Part shown: positions 1 to 7,888 of the stretch, piece by piece
Position numbering within the stretch: position 1 is the stretch's first letter
Layout of the letters: every line of letters begins with the position of its first letter
Assembly (NCBI RefSeq): GCF_014203235.1
Contig: NZ_JACHIN010000004.1
Span: 592,817-656,816, forward strand
Direction: 5' to 3'
Origin: Nonomuraea endophytica
Lineage (GTDB): Bacteria > Actinomycetota > Actinomycetes > Streptosporangiales > Streptosporangiaceae
DNA length: 64,000 nucleotides
Made by a program: the position numbers and the translations under genes
The notes under the pieces: generated by a model
Databases searched by the model: none
What the model was told of the DNA's origin: nothing
Seen by the model: only the letters and a program-made list of their open reading frames with translations

Positions 1-1
1 G

Positions 2-991
2 GCGGTCTTCCTGGCCAACGTGCCGCTGGCGATCGCGGCGATCGCGCTCACGCTCGCGGTGCTCACCGAGTCGCGCGATCCGCGGTCCCGCCGCGTGGAC
101 GTCTCGGGCACCACCACGTTCACGCTCGGCGCCGGCGCGCTCACCTACGCCCTCATCAGGGCCGGTGAGTACGGCTGGGCCGACGCCGCCGCCCTGGCCT
201 GGGCAGCGGCGGGCCTGGTGGCGCTGACCGTGTTCGTCGTCCTCCAGGCCAGGGGCGGGAACGCCATGCTGGACCTGAAGCTGTTCCGATCGCCGCGCTT
301 CGTCGGCATCATGATCGCGGCCATGGCGCTCAGCGTGTCCGCCTTCGGCTACCTCGCCTACACCTCCCTGTGGCTGCAGTCGCTGCTGGGCCTCGGCGCG
401 GCCGGAGCCGGGCTCGTGCTGCTGCCGCTGTCCGGCATCGCCTTCGTCGCCGCCCTGGTCGCCGGGCCGTACCTGCACCGGGCCGACCCGAGGGTGCTCG
501 TGGGCGGCGGCATGCTGCTGATCGGCGCCGGGGCGCTGGCCCAGGCGGTCCTGGACGCGGGTTCCGGCTGGGCGGCGCTGCTGCCCGGCCTGTCGCTCAC
601 CGGGCTGGGCGTCGGCATCTGCAGCCCGGCCATGTCATCGGCGGCGATGGGCGCGGTGGCGCCGGAGCGCGGCGGGATGGCGGCGGGAGCGCTCAACACG
701 TTCCGGCAGCTCGGGCAGGCGTTCGGCGTGGCGGTGCTCGGGTCGGTGTTCCGTGCGGGGGCCGAGGGCCGGATGACCGGGCGGCTGGCCGACCCGGCGG
801 GGGCCACCGACCTGCTCGCCTCCGGGCAGGCCGGGCTGCTGCCCGGGGCGCTGGCCAGGGCGGCGTTCGCGGGCGGGCTGAACGCGGCCTACCTGGTGGC
901 GGGGGTGGCCGGGCTGGTCGCCGGGGTGCTGGTCCTGGTGCTGCGGGGCCGTACCCGTGACCGGCGGCCCGTCTACGGGGCGGCCGTCTGA
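2..991 (+). CDS. MFS drug exporter of the DHA2 type (5' part outside the window)
   Basis: This is the C-terminal part of a proton-driven multidrug exporter of the inner membrane. The reading frame is open from base 2 (reading AVFLANVPLA), and the FLxNVP stretch is the end of a transmembrane helix typical of the middle of EmrB/QacA-type proteins, so the start lies upstream. The visible 329 residues hold about seven hydrophobic helices and a late ALNTFRQLGQAFGVAVLGS helix, which is characteristic of DHA2 transporters. It ends in a basic tail (RGRTRDRRP). The gene overlaps the 3' end of the convergent vWA gene by 19 bp. The substrate cannot be told. The family call is firm; the ATG at base 20 is internal. 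Confidence 0.85.
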   Translation, partial: AVFLANVPLAIAAIALTLAVLTESRDPRSRRVDVSGTTTFTLGAGALTYALIRAGEYGWADAAALAWAAAGLVALTVFVVLQARGGNAMLDLKLFRSPRFVGIMIAAMALSVSAFGYLAYTSLWLQSLLGLGAAGAGLVLLPLSGIAFVAALVAGPYLHRADPRVLVGGGMLLIGAGALAQAVLDAGSGWAALLPGLSLTGLGVGICSPAMSSAAMGAVAPERGGMAAGALNTFRQLGQAFGVAVLGSVFRAGAEGRMTGRLADPAGATDLLASGQAGLLPGALARAAFAGGLNAAYLVAGVAGLVAGVLVLVLRGRTRDRRPVYGAAV

Positions 992-2082
992 CGGCCCTCG
1001 ACCGCGGCCGCCATCAGCTCGGGGAAGGCGTCGGGCGTGCACGCGAACGCGGGCACGCCCAGCGCGGCCAGCGCGGCGGCGTGGTCCCTGTCGAACAGCG
1101 GCGTGCCCTCGTCCGACAGCGCCAGCAGCACGATCACCCGCACCCCCGCCCTGGTCATCGCGGCGACCCTGCGCAGCATCTCGTCCCTGATCCCGCCCTC
1201 GAACAGGTCGCTGAGCAGCACCAGGACCGACTCGGCCGGGCGTTCGAGCAGCCCCTCGCAGTAGGCCAGCGCCCGGTTGATGTCGGTGCCGCCGCCCAGC
1301 TGGGTGCCGAACAGCAGCTCGACCGGGTCGTGCAGCAGGTCGCTGAGGTCGGCCACGGCGGTGTCGAACACCACCATGCGGGTCCGCAGCGCCGGGATCG
1401 AGGCCAGCACCGCGCCGAACACCCCCGCGTACACCACCGACTCCGCCATCGAGCCGCTCTGGTCCACGCACAGCACGACGTCGCGCCGGAGCGAGCGTCG
1501 CTTGCGGGCGTGCCCGACCAGCCGCTCGGGCACGACGGTCCTGCGGTCGGGCAGGTAGTGGCCGAGGTTGGCGAGGATCGTCCGGTTCCAGTCCACATCG
1601 GAGGTACGGCGGGGCCGCCGCGTCCGCGCCACCCGGTCCAGCGCCCCCGCCACGGCGGTCCGCGTCCTGGCAGTGAGCCGCTTCTCCAGATCGTCGACCA
1701 CCGCCCTGACCAGCGCCCGCGCCGACTCGCGCGCCTCGTCCGGCATCACCTTGGCCAGCGACAGCAGCGTGGCGGCCAGGTGCACGTCGGGCTCGACCGC
1801 CTCCAGCATCTCGGGCTCGACCAGCAGCCGGGTCAGGTCGAGCCGGTCGATCGCGTCCTGCTGCATGACCTGCACGACACCGGGCGGGAAGTACCTGCGC
1901 ACGTCACCCAGCCAGCGGGCCACCCTGGGCGCGGAGGTCCCGAGCCCGCCCCGCTCCCCGCTCTCGTACAACGACCCGAGCGCCGCGTCCATCCGGGCGT
2001 CGTCGCCGTGCAGGCCGAGGCCGGTGCCGTCCGCGTCGCCGCCGCCGAGCACCAGCCGCCACCTGCGCAGCCGCTCATCCAT
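973..2082 (-). CDS. vWA-domain protein, last gene of a MoxR/vWA operon
   Basis: This is a cytoplasmic protein with a C-terminal von Willebrand A domain. The metal-binding MIDAS motif is intact: DQSGSMAES (Asp207, Ser209, Ser211), then GGGTD and LLSDLFEG further on. The N-terminal 190 residues are helical with no motif I recognise. vWA proteins next to MoxR-type ATPases are generally thought to act as adaptors that present substrates for ATP-driven remodelling, as in cobalt and magnesium chelatases. Here the MoxR gene lies two genes upstream in the same operon. The start overlaps the end of the DUF5682 gene by 8 bp, which implies coupled translation. The client is unknown. It has 369 residues. 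Confidence 0.85.
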   Translation of the reverse strand: MDERLRRWRLVLGGGDADGTGLGLHGDDARMDAALGSLYESGERGGLGTSAPRVARWLGDVRRYFPPGVVQVMQQDAIDRLDLTRLLVEPEMLEAVEPDVHLAATLLSLAKVMPDEARESARALVRAVVDDLEKRLTARTRTAVAGALDRVARTRRPRRTSDVDWNRTILANLGHYLPDRRTVVPERLVGHARKRRSLRRDVVLCVDQSGSMAESVVYAGVFGAVLASIPALRTRMVVFDTAVADLSDLLHDPVELLFGTQLGGGTDINRALAYCEGLLERPAESVLVLLSDLFEGGIRDEMLRRVAAMTRAGVRVIVLLALSDEGTPLFDRDHAAALAALGVPAFACTPDAFPELMAAAVEGRQTAAP

Positions 2083-4291
2083 GGGCCCTCCCGAGTATCG
2101 TCAGCACGGTCCGCCCGGCCGCCGCCGCCCGCCGTTCGTCGATCTCCCGCTCGGGCCGCGCGCCGCCCGCGCCCGACCGCACCCGTTCCCCGATCGCCCT
2201 GCGCTCCGGTACGGCGAAGCCGCCGAACGTCCGCCGCAGCAACGGCAGCACCTCGGTGAACTGTTCGCCGGACAGCCCGCTCATCCATGCGTCGACCAGG
2301 TCCAGCAGCCGCGCGTCGTGCACCAGCAGCAGCCCGCCCCCGGCCAGGAACCCCTCGATCCACGCCGCCGCCCTGGCGGGCCCGCCGCCGCGCGAGGTGG
2401 CCCTGGCCAGCCGCCGTTCCGCGTCGGCCAGCGCGCCCGCGTCCAGCAGGATCCGCGTCAGCCGCCCCTCGACCAGGCCGTGCGCGCCGGAGGTGTCGCA
2501 GATCGCCAGGAGTGTGGCCAGCCAGCGCTCGCGGGCGGCCGGATCGCCGAGCAGGTCGACCGCGGCGTGCACGCCGTCCACCTGGGCCAGCATCGCGCCC
2601 GCTGCCCGCCCGGACAGTCCGGGCAGCGCGGCGGGGAGCCCGGCCCTGATCCGGTCCAGCATCGACCGGGCGACCGCCGCCAGCCCTTCGGCCGGGGTCC
2701 CCCGGACGTCGCCGTAGCGGTGGGCGCGGACGATCGCCGGCAGCGCGGTCATCAGGTGCGTGATGTCGGCGTCCAGCGCGGCCCGCTCCGACAGGGCTGC
2801 GAGCACACCGGGCAGCGCGCCGGGCAGCTCGGCCAGCAGGCACTTCTCGACCGTCGCGGCGAGCTCGCCCAGGCTCTGGCCGGTCGGCGCCAGGTCGAGC
2901 ACGCGGCGGGTGGCCGCGGTCTCCACCGTGGTGCCGAGCGCCGCCGACTCGATCAGCGCCAGGTCGAACTCCGGCCGCCACTCCAGCCGCCAGCTCTCCC
3001 TGAACGTCCCCCTGCCCCGCGCCTCCCCCGGCACCCCCCAGGGCACGCCGAGCAGCCGCAGCCGGTGCAGCAGATGACTCCTGCCCAGGTCCAGCGTCCT
3101 GCGCAGATCCAGCTCCAGCTCACGCACGACCGTGCCGGCCCGCTCCTCGCGCACGGCCATGACGACCTGCTCCTCCCGGGCGGCCTGCTCCTCGCGGGTG
3201 GCGGGGTGGAGGCGGAGGTGGCGTTGCTGCTCGCGCAGGTCGCGCTGCAGGGGTACGAGCGGCGCGTCGTCGCCCACGTGGCCCAGCCGGTCGCCGACGA
3301 CCATGCGGCGCTGGATCAGCGCGACCCGCAGCTCGTCGCCCTCGCACAACACGGCCCTGGCCGCCTCGGTGACCTCGCTCAGCCCCGGCAGCGGGCGGCC
3401 GCGGAGGGCGGCCAGGCTTCCGGCCAGCCGTACCGCCTCGATGACGTGCGCGGACGAGACGGCCAGTCCCTCCTCGCGCAGCACCGCTCCGGCCGCGCCC
3501 AGCCATCGCTCGACCGGCCGGTCGGCCACCGTGAACAGGTGGTGGTACCAGCCGGGCGAGCCGACTCCCGCGCCGTAGCCGGAGCGGATCGCGAGCCGCT
3601 CGTACGTCCACGGCACCCACGCCAGCGCCGCCTTCACCTTGGGCAGGCCGCGCAGCAGCGCGTCGTCGGCCTTCACCGGGGGCGGCGACCCGGCCAGCGC
3701 GGGCACGTGCCACGCGCCGCAGACCACCGCTATCCGCTCATGTCCTGCCTTGACGGTCGCGCGCAGGACACGCCGCATGTACGCCTCACGCCGGGCCTCG
3801 AAGGCGTCCGGCGTGTACCCCTCCCGGAGCGCCGCCATGGCCTCGCCGATCACCTCGAACTGCGACGCGGCGCCGGGCCGGTGCTCGACCGCGTCCTCCC
3901 ACCAGCGTTCCGGGTCGTCGTGCCCGGCGGCAGCGGCCAGCTCGCCGATCGGGTCGCGTACGCCGCGTTCGCCACCGCCCTGCGGAGCGAGCAGGTGGGC
4001 GGCGGGCAGGTCGCAGAAGCGGATCGGGACGCCGTGGCGCGTGCCGTACAGGATGGCCTGCCATTCCGGCGAGAACACCGCGAACGGCCAGAAAGCCGAC
4101 CGCGACGGATCGCCCGGAACGTGCGCCAGCAGCGCGACGGGCGGCTCACACCCGGCGGCGAAACGGACGAGCGCGTCGGCCTCGGGCGGCCCCTCGATGA
4201 GGATCGCGTCGGGCCGCAGCCGCGCCAGACCCTCCCGTACGGCCTGCGCCGACCCGGGCCCGTGATGCCGGACGCCGAACACCTCGATCAT
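2075..4291 (-). CDS. DUF5682 family protein
   Basis: This 738-residue protein has the DUF5682 opening IEVFGVRHHGPGSA at its N-terminus and a second family block around VVCGAWHVPALAG near residue 190. The biochemical function of the family is unknown. In actinomycetes I know it as a regular partner of MoxR ATPase, vWA and DUF5691 genes, which is the arrangement here. No signal peptide or membrane helix is visible, so it is probably cytoplasmic. There are conserved His residues in the RHH and AWH segments, which might bind metal, but that is inference. Its ATG overlaps the stop of the ATPase gene by 4 bp (ATGA). Confidence 0.85.
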   Translation of the reverse strand: MIEVFGVRHHGPGSAQAVREGLARLRPDAILIEGPPEADALVRFAAGCEPPVALLAHVPGDPSRSAFWPFAVFSPEWQAILYGTRHGVPIRFCDLPAAHLLAPQGGGERGVRDPIGELAAAAGHDDPERWWEDAVEHRPGAASQFEVIGEAMAALREGYTPDAFEARREAYMRRVLRATVKAGHERIAVVCGAWHVPALAGSPPPVKADDALLRGLPKVKAALAWVPWTYERLAIRSGYGAGVGSPGWYHHLFTVADRPVERWLGAAGAVLREEGLAVSSAHVIEAVRLAGSLAALRGRPLPGLSEVTEAARAVLCEGDELRVALIQRRMVVGDRLGHVGDDAPLVPLQRDLREQQRHLRLHPATREEQAAREEQVVMAVREERAGTVVRELELDLRRTLDLGRSHLLHRLRLLGVPWGVPGEARGRGTFRESWRLEWRPEFDLALIESAALGTTVETAATRRVLDLAPTGQSLGELAATVEKCLLAELPGALPGVLAALSERAALDADITHLMTALPAIVRAHRYGDVRGTPAEGLAAVARSMLDRIRAGLPAALPGLSGRAAGAMLAQVDGVHAAVDLLGDPAARERWLATLLAICDTSGAHGLVEGRLTRILLDAGALADAERRLARATSRGGGPARAAAWIEGFLAGGGLLLVHDARLLDLVDAWMSGLSGEQFTEVLPLLRRTFGGFAVPERRAIGERVRSGAGGARPEREIDERRAAAAGRTVLTILGRAHG

Positions 4292-5352
4292 GAGACCTCG
4301 CGGCAGGCCCGGTAGAAGTCATGCCAGTCCGGGCGTTCGCGGACCACCGTCTCCAGGTACTCCCGCCACACCACCCGGTCGGCGGCCGGTTCGCGCACGA
4401 CGGCGCCCACGAGCCCGGCGGCCACGTCGGCGGCCCGCAGCACGCCGTCGCCGAAATGGGCAGCCAGCGCGATGCCGCTGGTCAGCACCGAGATGGCCTC
4501 GGCCGTGGACAGGGTGCCGCTGGGCGACTTGAGCTTGGTGCGGCCGTCCTCGGTGACGCCGTCGCGCAGTTCGCGGAAGACGGTGACCACGCGGCGGATC
4601 TCCTCCAGGCCGGTCGTGGTCTCGGGAAGCTGCAGGGAGCGGCCGAGCTGGGCGACCCGGCGGGTGACGATCTCCATCTCCTCCTCGGCCGTGGCGGGGA
4701 CCGGCAGCACGACGGTGTTGAAGCGCCGGCGCAGCGCGCTGGACAGCTCGTTCACGCCGCGGTCGCGGTCGTTGGCGGTGGCGATGAGGTTGAAGCCGCG
4801 CTGGGCCTGGACCTCCGTGTTGAGCTCGGGGATCGGAAGCGTCTTCTCCGACAGCGCGGTGATCAGCGCGTCCTGGACGTCGGAGGGCATCCGGGTGAGC
4901 TCCTCGACCCTGGCGATGCGGCCCTCGGCCATCGCGCGCATGACCGGGCTGGGCGTGAGCGCCTCGCGCGAGGGACCGTCGGCCAGCAGGCGGGCGTAGT
5001 TCCAGCCGTAGCGGACGGCCTCCTCCGGGGTGCCGGCGGTGCCCTGGACCAGCAGCGTGGAGTCGCCGCTGATCGCCGCCGCGAGATGCTCCGACAGCCA
5101 GGTCTTGGCCGTGCCGGGGACGCCGAGCAGCAGCAGCGCCCGGTCGGTGGCCAGCGTGGCGACGGCGACCTCGACGATACGGCGGGCGCCCACGTACTTG
5201 GGGGTGATCCGGCTCCCGTCGCCCAGCACGTACGTGGTCACGGCCCAGGGCGACAGCGCCCAGCCGGGCGGCCTGGGCCGGTCGTCCTCCTTGGCCAGCA
5301 GCGCCAGTTCCTCGGCGTACTCGTCCTCCGCATGGGCCCGCAGGACCGTCAT
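4288..5352 (-). CDS. MoxR-type AAA+ ATPase
   Basis: This is a AAA+ ATPase of the MoxR branch, 354 residues. The Walker A is GVPGTAKT (residues 77-84). It is followed by a long insertion typical of MoxR proteins, an IARVEELTRM segment in the Walker B region (weak), sensor 1 around LIATANDRD and an arginine finger in ALRRRFN. MoxR proteins work as hexameric remodelling ATPases with a vWA partner, and that partner is encoded two genes downstream. The start codon overlaps the upstream DUF5691 stop by 4 bp and follows a GGGAG ribosome binding site. Just upstream, inside DUF5691, lies an array of AAGGAG-containing repeats (see the repeat entry). Confidence 0.9.
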   Translation of the reverse strand: MTVLRAHAEDEYAEELALLAKEDDRPRPPGWALSPWAVTTYVLGDGSRITPKYVGARRIVEVAVATLATDRALLLLGVPGTAKTWLSEHLAAAISGDSTLLVQGTAGTPEEAVRYGWNYARLLADGPSREALTPSPVMRAMAEGRIARVEELTRMPSDVQDALITALSEKTLPIPELNTEVQAQRGFNLIATANDRDRGVNELSSALRRRFNTVVLPVPATAEEEMEIVTRRVAQLGRSLQLPETTTGLEEIRRVVTVFRELRDGVTEDGRTKLKSPSGTLSTAEAISVLTSGIALAAHFGDGVLRAADVAAGLVGAVVREPAADRVVWREYLETVVRERPDWHDFYRACREVS

Positions 5353-6782
5353 GCGTTCTCCCTTCCCAATTCTTTTCGCCCAAGCTCTTCTCGCCCAAGC
5401 TCCTTACGCCCAAGCTCCTTACGCCCAAGCTCTTCTCGCCCAAGCTCCTTTCGCCCAAGCTCCTTCACCATCTCCGCCCGGAACCGCAGCACCTCCGCCA
5501 CCTCGGCCGCGCCGCTCTGCCCGGCCAGCGCATGCAGCTCAGGATCCACGCGTTCACCGGCGAGCCGGGCGAGCTCGCCGAGGTTCCAGGGCTGGCTGGC
5601 GGCGATCGTGGCGATCTTGTTGAGTACGGCTGCCGCCAGCCCGGCCCCCCACGGCGGTTCGACGCCGCCGAGGACCATGATGAGCTGGCTATCCATGTCC
5701 TGATTTTTCACGAACTCGGCGGCTAGTTCCTGCTGTTCCTCCGGCGGCAGCACGCCCAGCAGATCCGCGATCGGATCGTGCGCGAACATCGCCCGCGCCC
5801 ACCCCGCCTCCCGCTGCAACACCGCCGCCCGCACCCATCCCGCCTTGACCTCGGCGTCCCAGTCGGAGATCCGCAGCCCGAGCATCACCCGGGGCTCGGC
5901 CCACATCCGCAGCGGCGCCCGCGCCACCACCTGCTGCAGCCACCAGGCCCGCTCGCCGATCCCCCTCGGCGGCTTGGCCCGCACGCCGTCACGCTCCATC
6001 GCCGCGTCGCACTCAAGCGGCGGCCGCACCTCGACGCGCCCGCCGGACACCGTCAGGCACGCCGCCGCCCGCCGCGCCATCCGCCCGGCCAGCCGGGAGT
6101 CCGGCAGCCCGGCCAGCAGGTTGGCCGCCGACTGGCGTACCTCGCGGCGCCGGTCGTCCAGCGCGCGTTCCAGGAACGGCTCGTCGGCCATGCTCAGGCC
6201 CACGCCCAGCGCCTCGGCGAACTCCGCCCGATCTTCCGGCGTCTCCCGTTCCCACGTGCCTTCGAGCAGTTCCCGTGCCGCCGCCGGGTCGGCCGCCCTG
6301 ACGGCGCGCAGGTGGGCGCGGCGGTCGGCGGGCGAGCCGTACTCCCAGCTCTCGCCGGTGGGCTCGTCGAGCAGGAAGGCCCAGGCCGGGTTCAGCCCGG
6401 CCAGCCACCGCCCGCGCCGCCCGGCCAGGACCCCGAGCCACGCCCTGATCGACCGGTCGCGCCTGCCGCGTTCGAGCAGGTCGGGCAGGACGTGCGGTGG
6501 TACTCTGCGCCCGCTCCCGGCCGCCACCGCCAGCCACTCGCCCAGCACCCTGCCGTGCTCGCCGCCCAGAATCCGCCCCAGCCGCTCCGCCGCCTCCCAC
6601 GACACCGCCGCCCGCTCCTCAGGATCCGCCCGCTCACGGTCCCGCACGTCCAAGGCCACCTGCCCAGCCCGCCGCCGCACGACCTCGACCGCCGCATCCC
6701 CCAGCAGCTCTCCCCGGTACAGCCGACGCGCCGTCCCCACCAGAGCGGTGGAAACCATCTCCTCCCACCCGGGCCCGCTCAC
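5349..6782 (-). CDS. DUF5691 family protein with a KELGR-repeat tail
   Basis: This is a helical protein of 477 residues, rich in Ala, Arg and Glu with Trp-containing helices, matching DUF5691 proteins that accompany MoxR/vWA operons; no biochemical role is known to me. I take the GTG at 6782 as the start, because it overlaps the upstream stop as GTGA and gives the family N-terminus (SGPGWEEMVSTALVGTARR). A longer reading upstream runs into the preceding gene. The last 35 residues are near-perfect five-residue repeats (KELGR or EELGR), encoded by a 15-bp tandem array. This is not part of the family fold and probably varies between strains. The gene is translationally coupled to both neighbours. 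Confidence 0.8.
   Translation of the reverse strand: MSGPGWEEMVSTALVGTARRLYRGELLGDAAVEVVRRRAGQVALDVRDRERADPEERAAVSWEAAERLGRILGGEHGRVLGEWLAVAAGSGRRVPPHVLPDLLERGRRDRSIRAWLGVLAGRRGRWLAGLNPAWAFLLDEPTGESWEYGSPADRRAHLRAVRAADPAAARELLEGTWERETPEDRAEFAEALGVGLSMADEPFLERALDDRRREVRQSAANLLAGLPDSRLAGRMARRAAACLTVSGGRVEVRPPLECDAAMERDGVRAKPPRGIGERAWWLQQVVARAPLRMWAEPRVMLGLRISDWDAEVKAGWVRAAVLQREAGWARAMFAHDPIADLLGVLPPEEQQELAAEFVKNQDMDSQLIMVLGGVEPPWGAGLAAAVLNKIATIAASQPWNLGELARLAGERVDPELHALAGQSGAAEVAEVLRFRAEMVKELGRKELGREELGRKELGRKELGREELGRKELGRENA
5361..5465 (-). repeat. 15-bp tandem repeat, 7 copies, at the 3' end of the DUF5691 gene
   Basis: Seven consecutive 15-bp units of the form AAGGAGCTTGGGCGA (minus strand). 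Four carry an exact AAGGAG, two read GAAGAG, and the copy nearest the stop is decayed. The unit length keeps the frame, giving repeated KELGR. The array ends about 10 bases before the start codon of the MoxR gene, so it places several Shine-Dalgarno-like sites just upstream of that start. Confidence 0.95.
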
Positions 6783-7795
6783 AGGGGCACCGGCCTGGCG
6801 TCGTCGTCCCACACCGTCAGCGGACGCAGCCCGAGCGGCGTCCACTCGACCGCCACCGTCACCGGCCCGCCACCGGAGACCGCGATCAACCGCCACGGGT
6901 CATGACAGACCGGGCACAACGGCAATCCCCCGAGGTCGGCCCGCCCCGGCACCACCCCGTCCAGCAGCAACGGCCACGCGTCCGTCCAAGGATCGGCCGC
7001 CACCGCCCCGGCCACCTCCTCCAGCGCCTCCTCCACCGAAACCGCCCAGGACCCCAGGCCAGCCGCGGAAGAGCCCCCGCGAAGACCATCCGGCGCGGGA
7101 AAGGCCCCGTGCGGACCGGGTTCCACCGCGCCGGGCGGGAGGACAAACCCCGGCGGCTCCTCCCCGTCCAGGTCGACGACCAGGGCCCGTAGCGGGGCGG
7201 CGGCGGGGTAGAAGGCCAGGGCCGCCTCCAGGGTGGCGCCGGGTGGCGGGGTCTCGTCCATGGGATGAGCCGCGGGGGTGAAGGTCAGGATGAGGGCCGG
7301 ACGGCCGGTGGCCTGGCCGCGCAGCCACACGCGCCGGGCGGTCACGTGGTCGAGCGGCTCGTCCCGGACCCCGAGCACCAGCCACCGGTCAACCACATGC
7401 GGCTCGGCGAGCACCTCCGCCCGCGAGGTCGTGAACCCCACCCGGGTCAGCACGGTACGCGCCAGGGAAGGGGGCAGCTCGGCACGCCGCCGGTAGGCCA
7501 CGGCCAGCAGGTTGAGCAGGGCGTATTCTGACAGCAGCGCACCCGGCCAGCCCGCCGCGGCCCGCACCCGCTCCAGCCGGGCCACCAGCCCGGCCGCTCC
7601 GGGGGCCTGGGCGTCGACCAGCCGCTTGACCAGATCATCCCAGTCGCGATCCCCCGCCTGGCCCAGGCCGAGCCGTACCTGGTCACCGAGCCACCGCTCC
7701 AGCTCGGCCAGCCCGGCGGCCACTCTCGCGTGCCGCGCGGTCTGAGCTGGGGTTTCGGAGATCACTCGATGCAGGGTAGCGGTCGAGACCGACAT
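6779..7795 (-). CDS. N-terminally truncated SWIM-family protein, probable chimera with an HTH fragment
   Basis: From about residue 25 the protein matches the C-terminal region of the SWIM zinc-finger proteins that head MoxR/vWA/DUF5682 operons (AAGLAELERWLGDQVR, then LPLCPVCHDPW near the end). Those proteins normally carry about 100 further residues at the N-terminus with the CxCx(n)CxH SWIM motif, and nothing like it is present here. Instead the first residues read SVSTATLHRVISETPAQT, which resembles the recognition helix of a LacI-type helix-turn-helix. I infer a deletion that joined a regulator fragment to the SWIM gene. The start is uncertain: ATG at 7795, or an in-frame TTG at 7846. The stop overlaps the DUF5691 start as GTGA. 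Function is probably impaired. Confidence 0.6.
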   Translation of the reverse strand: MSVSTATLHRVISETPAQTARHARVAAGLAELERWLGDQVRLGLGQAGDRDWDDLVKRLVDAQAPGAAGLVARLERVRAAAGWPGALLSEYALLNLLAVAYRRRAELPPSLARTVLTRVGFTTSRAEVLAEPHVVDRWLVLGVRDEPLDHVTARRVWLRGQATGRPALILTFTPAAHPMDETPPPGATLEAALAFYPAAAPLRALVVDLDGEEPPGFVLPPGAVEPGPHGAFPAPDGLRGGSSAAGLGSWAVSVEEALEEVAGAVAADPWTDAWPLLLDGVVPGRADLGGLPLCPVCHDPWRLIAVSGGGPVTVAVEWTPLGLRPLTVWDDDARPVPL

Positions 7796-7837
7796 TTCCT
7801 GGCAAAGGGACTGGCGTGACCGGGACCACACGTCTAC

Positions 7838-7859
7838 TGTATTCAAAACTCAGAATACA
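7838..7859. promoter_or_regulatory. Inverted repeat, candidate operator
   Basis: Perfect 7-bp arms TGTATTC and GAATACA are separated by 8 bases, between the divergent SWIM-type ORF and the sugar-binding protein gene, 30 bases before the latter's start. An 8-bp palindrome TCACGTGA follows at 7860-7867. The position suits a repressor site for the sugar importer. The HTH remnant at the head of the neighbouring ORF may be what is left of its regulator. No binding evidence exists. Confidence 0.5.
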
Positions 7860-7888
7860 TCACGTGACATACCACCGGGAGCAACCCC

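Noticed and set aside
1081..2259. Long open frames opposite the vWA gene, and many similar antisense frames elsewhere
   Set aside because: They are shadows of real genes in GC-rich DNA; they lack domain signatures and show Arg/Pro/Gly-rich composition.
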